From: Catonia carolina | Taxonomy: Eukaryota > Arthropoda > Insecta > Hemiptera > Achilidae | NCBI GenBank assembly: GCA_035578175.1 | Contig: JAQMRL010000016.1 | Location: 3,411,501-3,475,500 of the forward strand | Direction: 5' to 3' | Length of the DNA: 64,000 nt | Part shown: one piece after another, positions 53,001-56,000 of the stretch | How the letters are laid out: each line of letters opens with the position of its first letter | How positions within the stretch are numbered: the first letter of the stretch is position 1 | Position numbers and translations under genes: made by a program | Notes under the pieces: model-generated | What the model was told of the DNA's origin: nothing | Database searches by the model: none | What the model saw: the letters and a program-made list of their open reading frames with translations, nothing else

Positions 53001-56000
53001 AGTAAAACCTCTACAGGTTCAAACCAGCTTTTTAACTGATGACCTAAACAACATGTATACAATTGTACAAAGAATCGCTCGTTAGTCTAGTGTTTTTATA
53101 TTGTGAATACGATATAAAACAACAACGATGACAAATTGCAGTACTTAAGTCCAGCATCTCTTAGTTTGCTCTTAATGTAAACAAATAATGACGTCACTGA
53201 GCACGCGCATTATATAAAAACGAGTACACGCTAATTAAAAAGTAACAACAAAATATTTTCAACAGTATTTAAATACAAAATGCTTTTAAAAGTATTTTTA
53301 TAAATGAAATTGTTAGGCCTACATCATATCATGACTGATATTTTAAGTACTTATAATTAAAAACAATTAACTTAATAGGAATACGACATCCATAAAGTGG
53401 TGGATCTTAGTGTGCACCCTGTAGTAGCTGGCTTTGGTTTGTTGACAGTGGAGCAAACTTAGGACGGCTGAACTGTACATATATGTCAGTTTAAATCATG
53501 AAATATGATTAAATAAAAATAAATAACTAACCACATCTTCGTTTCCATAATCGACGAATAAAACGGTCGCTTCCGTTTCGTTATATTCTTTGATTTGCGC
53601 GCGATACCAAGTTTTATCAAACGGATAGAAAGCGCAGACGGGCAAGTTCACCTTCAACTGATCGTATCTGATCGAATGTCTGTCTTTACAATAGGTTGCC
53701 ACGCAAGACATGACCGTTTTCAGCGTTTCTTGGTTGCTTTCAAGCTGAACGACGATACGCGTCGGACTTTCGACATAAGACACTACCACTCGCTCGATAG
53801 AGCCTCTGAAACATAACACAAAAATAATTATTCACCCTTAAAAACCTTAAGGTTGTAATGTGATAAAATATAACATAGTATTTTTAAATTATTAAATTAA
53901 TTGGTCGTTTCATACATAAAAAAAAAAAATCTGGTGTGAAACACCCACACAACTTTCTCTTGCCAATGCAAATAATTAACAATAAACCAAACATTAGTAA
54001 TAAACAAAAAACTAACCTCAATAAACATAACCTTATTTTAATCATGTGTGAAAGACGCAAAATGAAAATCAACCTCAGTTTTGCTTAAAAATACGGAAAA
54101 TCACTCTTTCTTGCTAAACTAAGCTCTGTAGAGCAAAATTCTATAATTAAAGTTGTAGATCTTTTAATTTCCTATAAATTTATTATATACACTTTTGTCG
54201 TAAAATGCATACTAAAGCCAAAATTTAAAAAAAATCGATCTTTCACAAGTTTTTGTGACAAAAAAACAGAAAATCGCTAATTACCGCTAAACTAAGCATT
54301 ATACAAAAAAATGTTTGAAATAAAACTTGTAGGATTTTTAATTCTCTACAACTTTTAATACATAAATTTTTGCACTAAAATGCATATTAAAGCTGCAATC
54401 TTAAAAAAAAAACAATTTGTTATACATGAAAACAGCCCCACCAAGAAATTCAGGAAACATGACGCCTACTCTACCTTGTAGAGCATAAAAAATTTAGTAA
54501 ATCAGGCGATATTAAAAAAAATCGCAAAAAAGTGAAAAATTACACAAATAAATACTACTGGTTGACTGATTTTGAACAAAATGTTTGTGTCGGGTCCGGT
54601 AGTGATACGTAACTTAAGTTTCAAGTTCATACGATGTTCCGTTCTTAAAATATTCTGTACACGCACACACACACAGACCAATCACTAAAAACATCGCTAA
54701 AAACATGTTTTTTAGGTTCAGGGGGTCTGAAAACGTGTATATCTGGTGAAAACTCTATTCCTTGAAATCGACATGAAAACAATTCTTTCCTTCCTACATA
54801 TTCATACAGACAAGAGAAAGTAAAAAAATGTCATATATGAACCCATACCTGCTAGGAACATGTAATTTAACGTAATCAACTGGAACGGCATTTTTCGCTA
54901 ATCTCTCTTTCATTAAATCCCTGACGCTGCGTCCGTTCACGTACAGCTCGCAGTACTGCTTGGTACGATTCTCTTCCATCGGCGCCACTTTCATTAGAAG
55001 CTCTCTGTCGGTGACCAATTCCTTGAAAATATCCTTCATTTCTTGGTTGACTTTTATGTTTCGGAATCCAGCCAGAGTGAATCTGAGGGCCATCACTTTC
55101 GCTCCGATAAATCTTTAAAACAAAAAAAAAACCAACAATTAAAAAGAATCAAACTACCCTGTAAATATAGGAAAATAAGCTTCAGGCGATATTAAAGTCT
55201 AAATATTACATTTTTACTGTTTTTCAAATTATTTTTAATCCTTAAAGTGCATAGTCTACGTTGCAATCTGTTCAATTTAAGAACAATAAGCAACCCCATG
55301 ATTCAATCGGACGAGGATGATATGTAAGACGTTTAAATGAGGTGTAGTCTTATACTCTCACAGTGTATGGTTGATTGAACCCCAACCACCATCAAAAAAG
55401 AACACCTCTAACCACTGCCTGTTATTCAAATCCGTATAAAACTAACTACCTTTACTACGATGTAAACCAGAAACGTTTGTCTCTGAAAATCAGCTGATAA
55501 ACAGCAACAACTTTACCTCTAAACCAACCTGGTAGGTTTTCACATTTAAATACTTCAGAATTTCCTAAAATTAAACGCTGAATTACTTTTTACATTATAT
55601 TTGCAAAGGCATGTCATTGGAAACATCTGCTACATTTTACGTACAGAATTCCCATTAGTTACCATATTTCGACTGAAAAACTGTTAGTAAACTGAGGGTT
55701 TAGATCCATGATTCCAAATGTGTTGTCCGTGAGAGCTTTGGGAGTGGTCTGCGGGAGGGTCCGACAGGACATATCGTCCATCCAATAATAGTAAACTCAC
55801 GAATGTGCAAATTCTCAGTTTTACAGGAGAGCAAAAAACAAATTCAATGCTTTCTTCTTTAACACACTTTGTGTATTTTTGTAACTTTACAAAGGCTGTA
55901 TCTCCCTAACCGAACAAGATACATATTCACGAGTTTACTACAACATGCGTTGGGTTGTATACATCAGCACGCACTAACAAATTCATATTCGCAAAATTTG

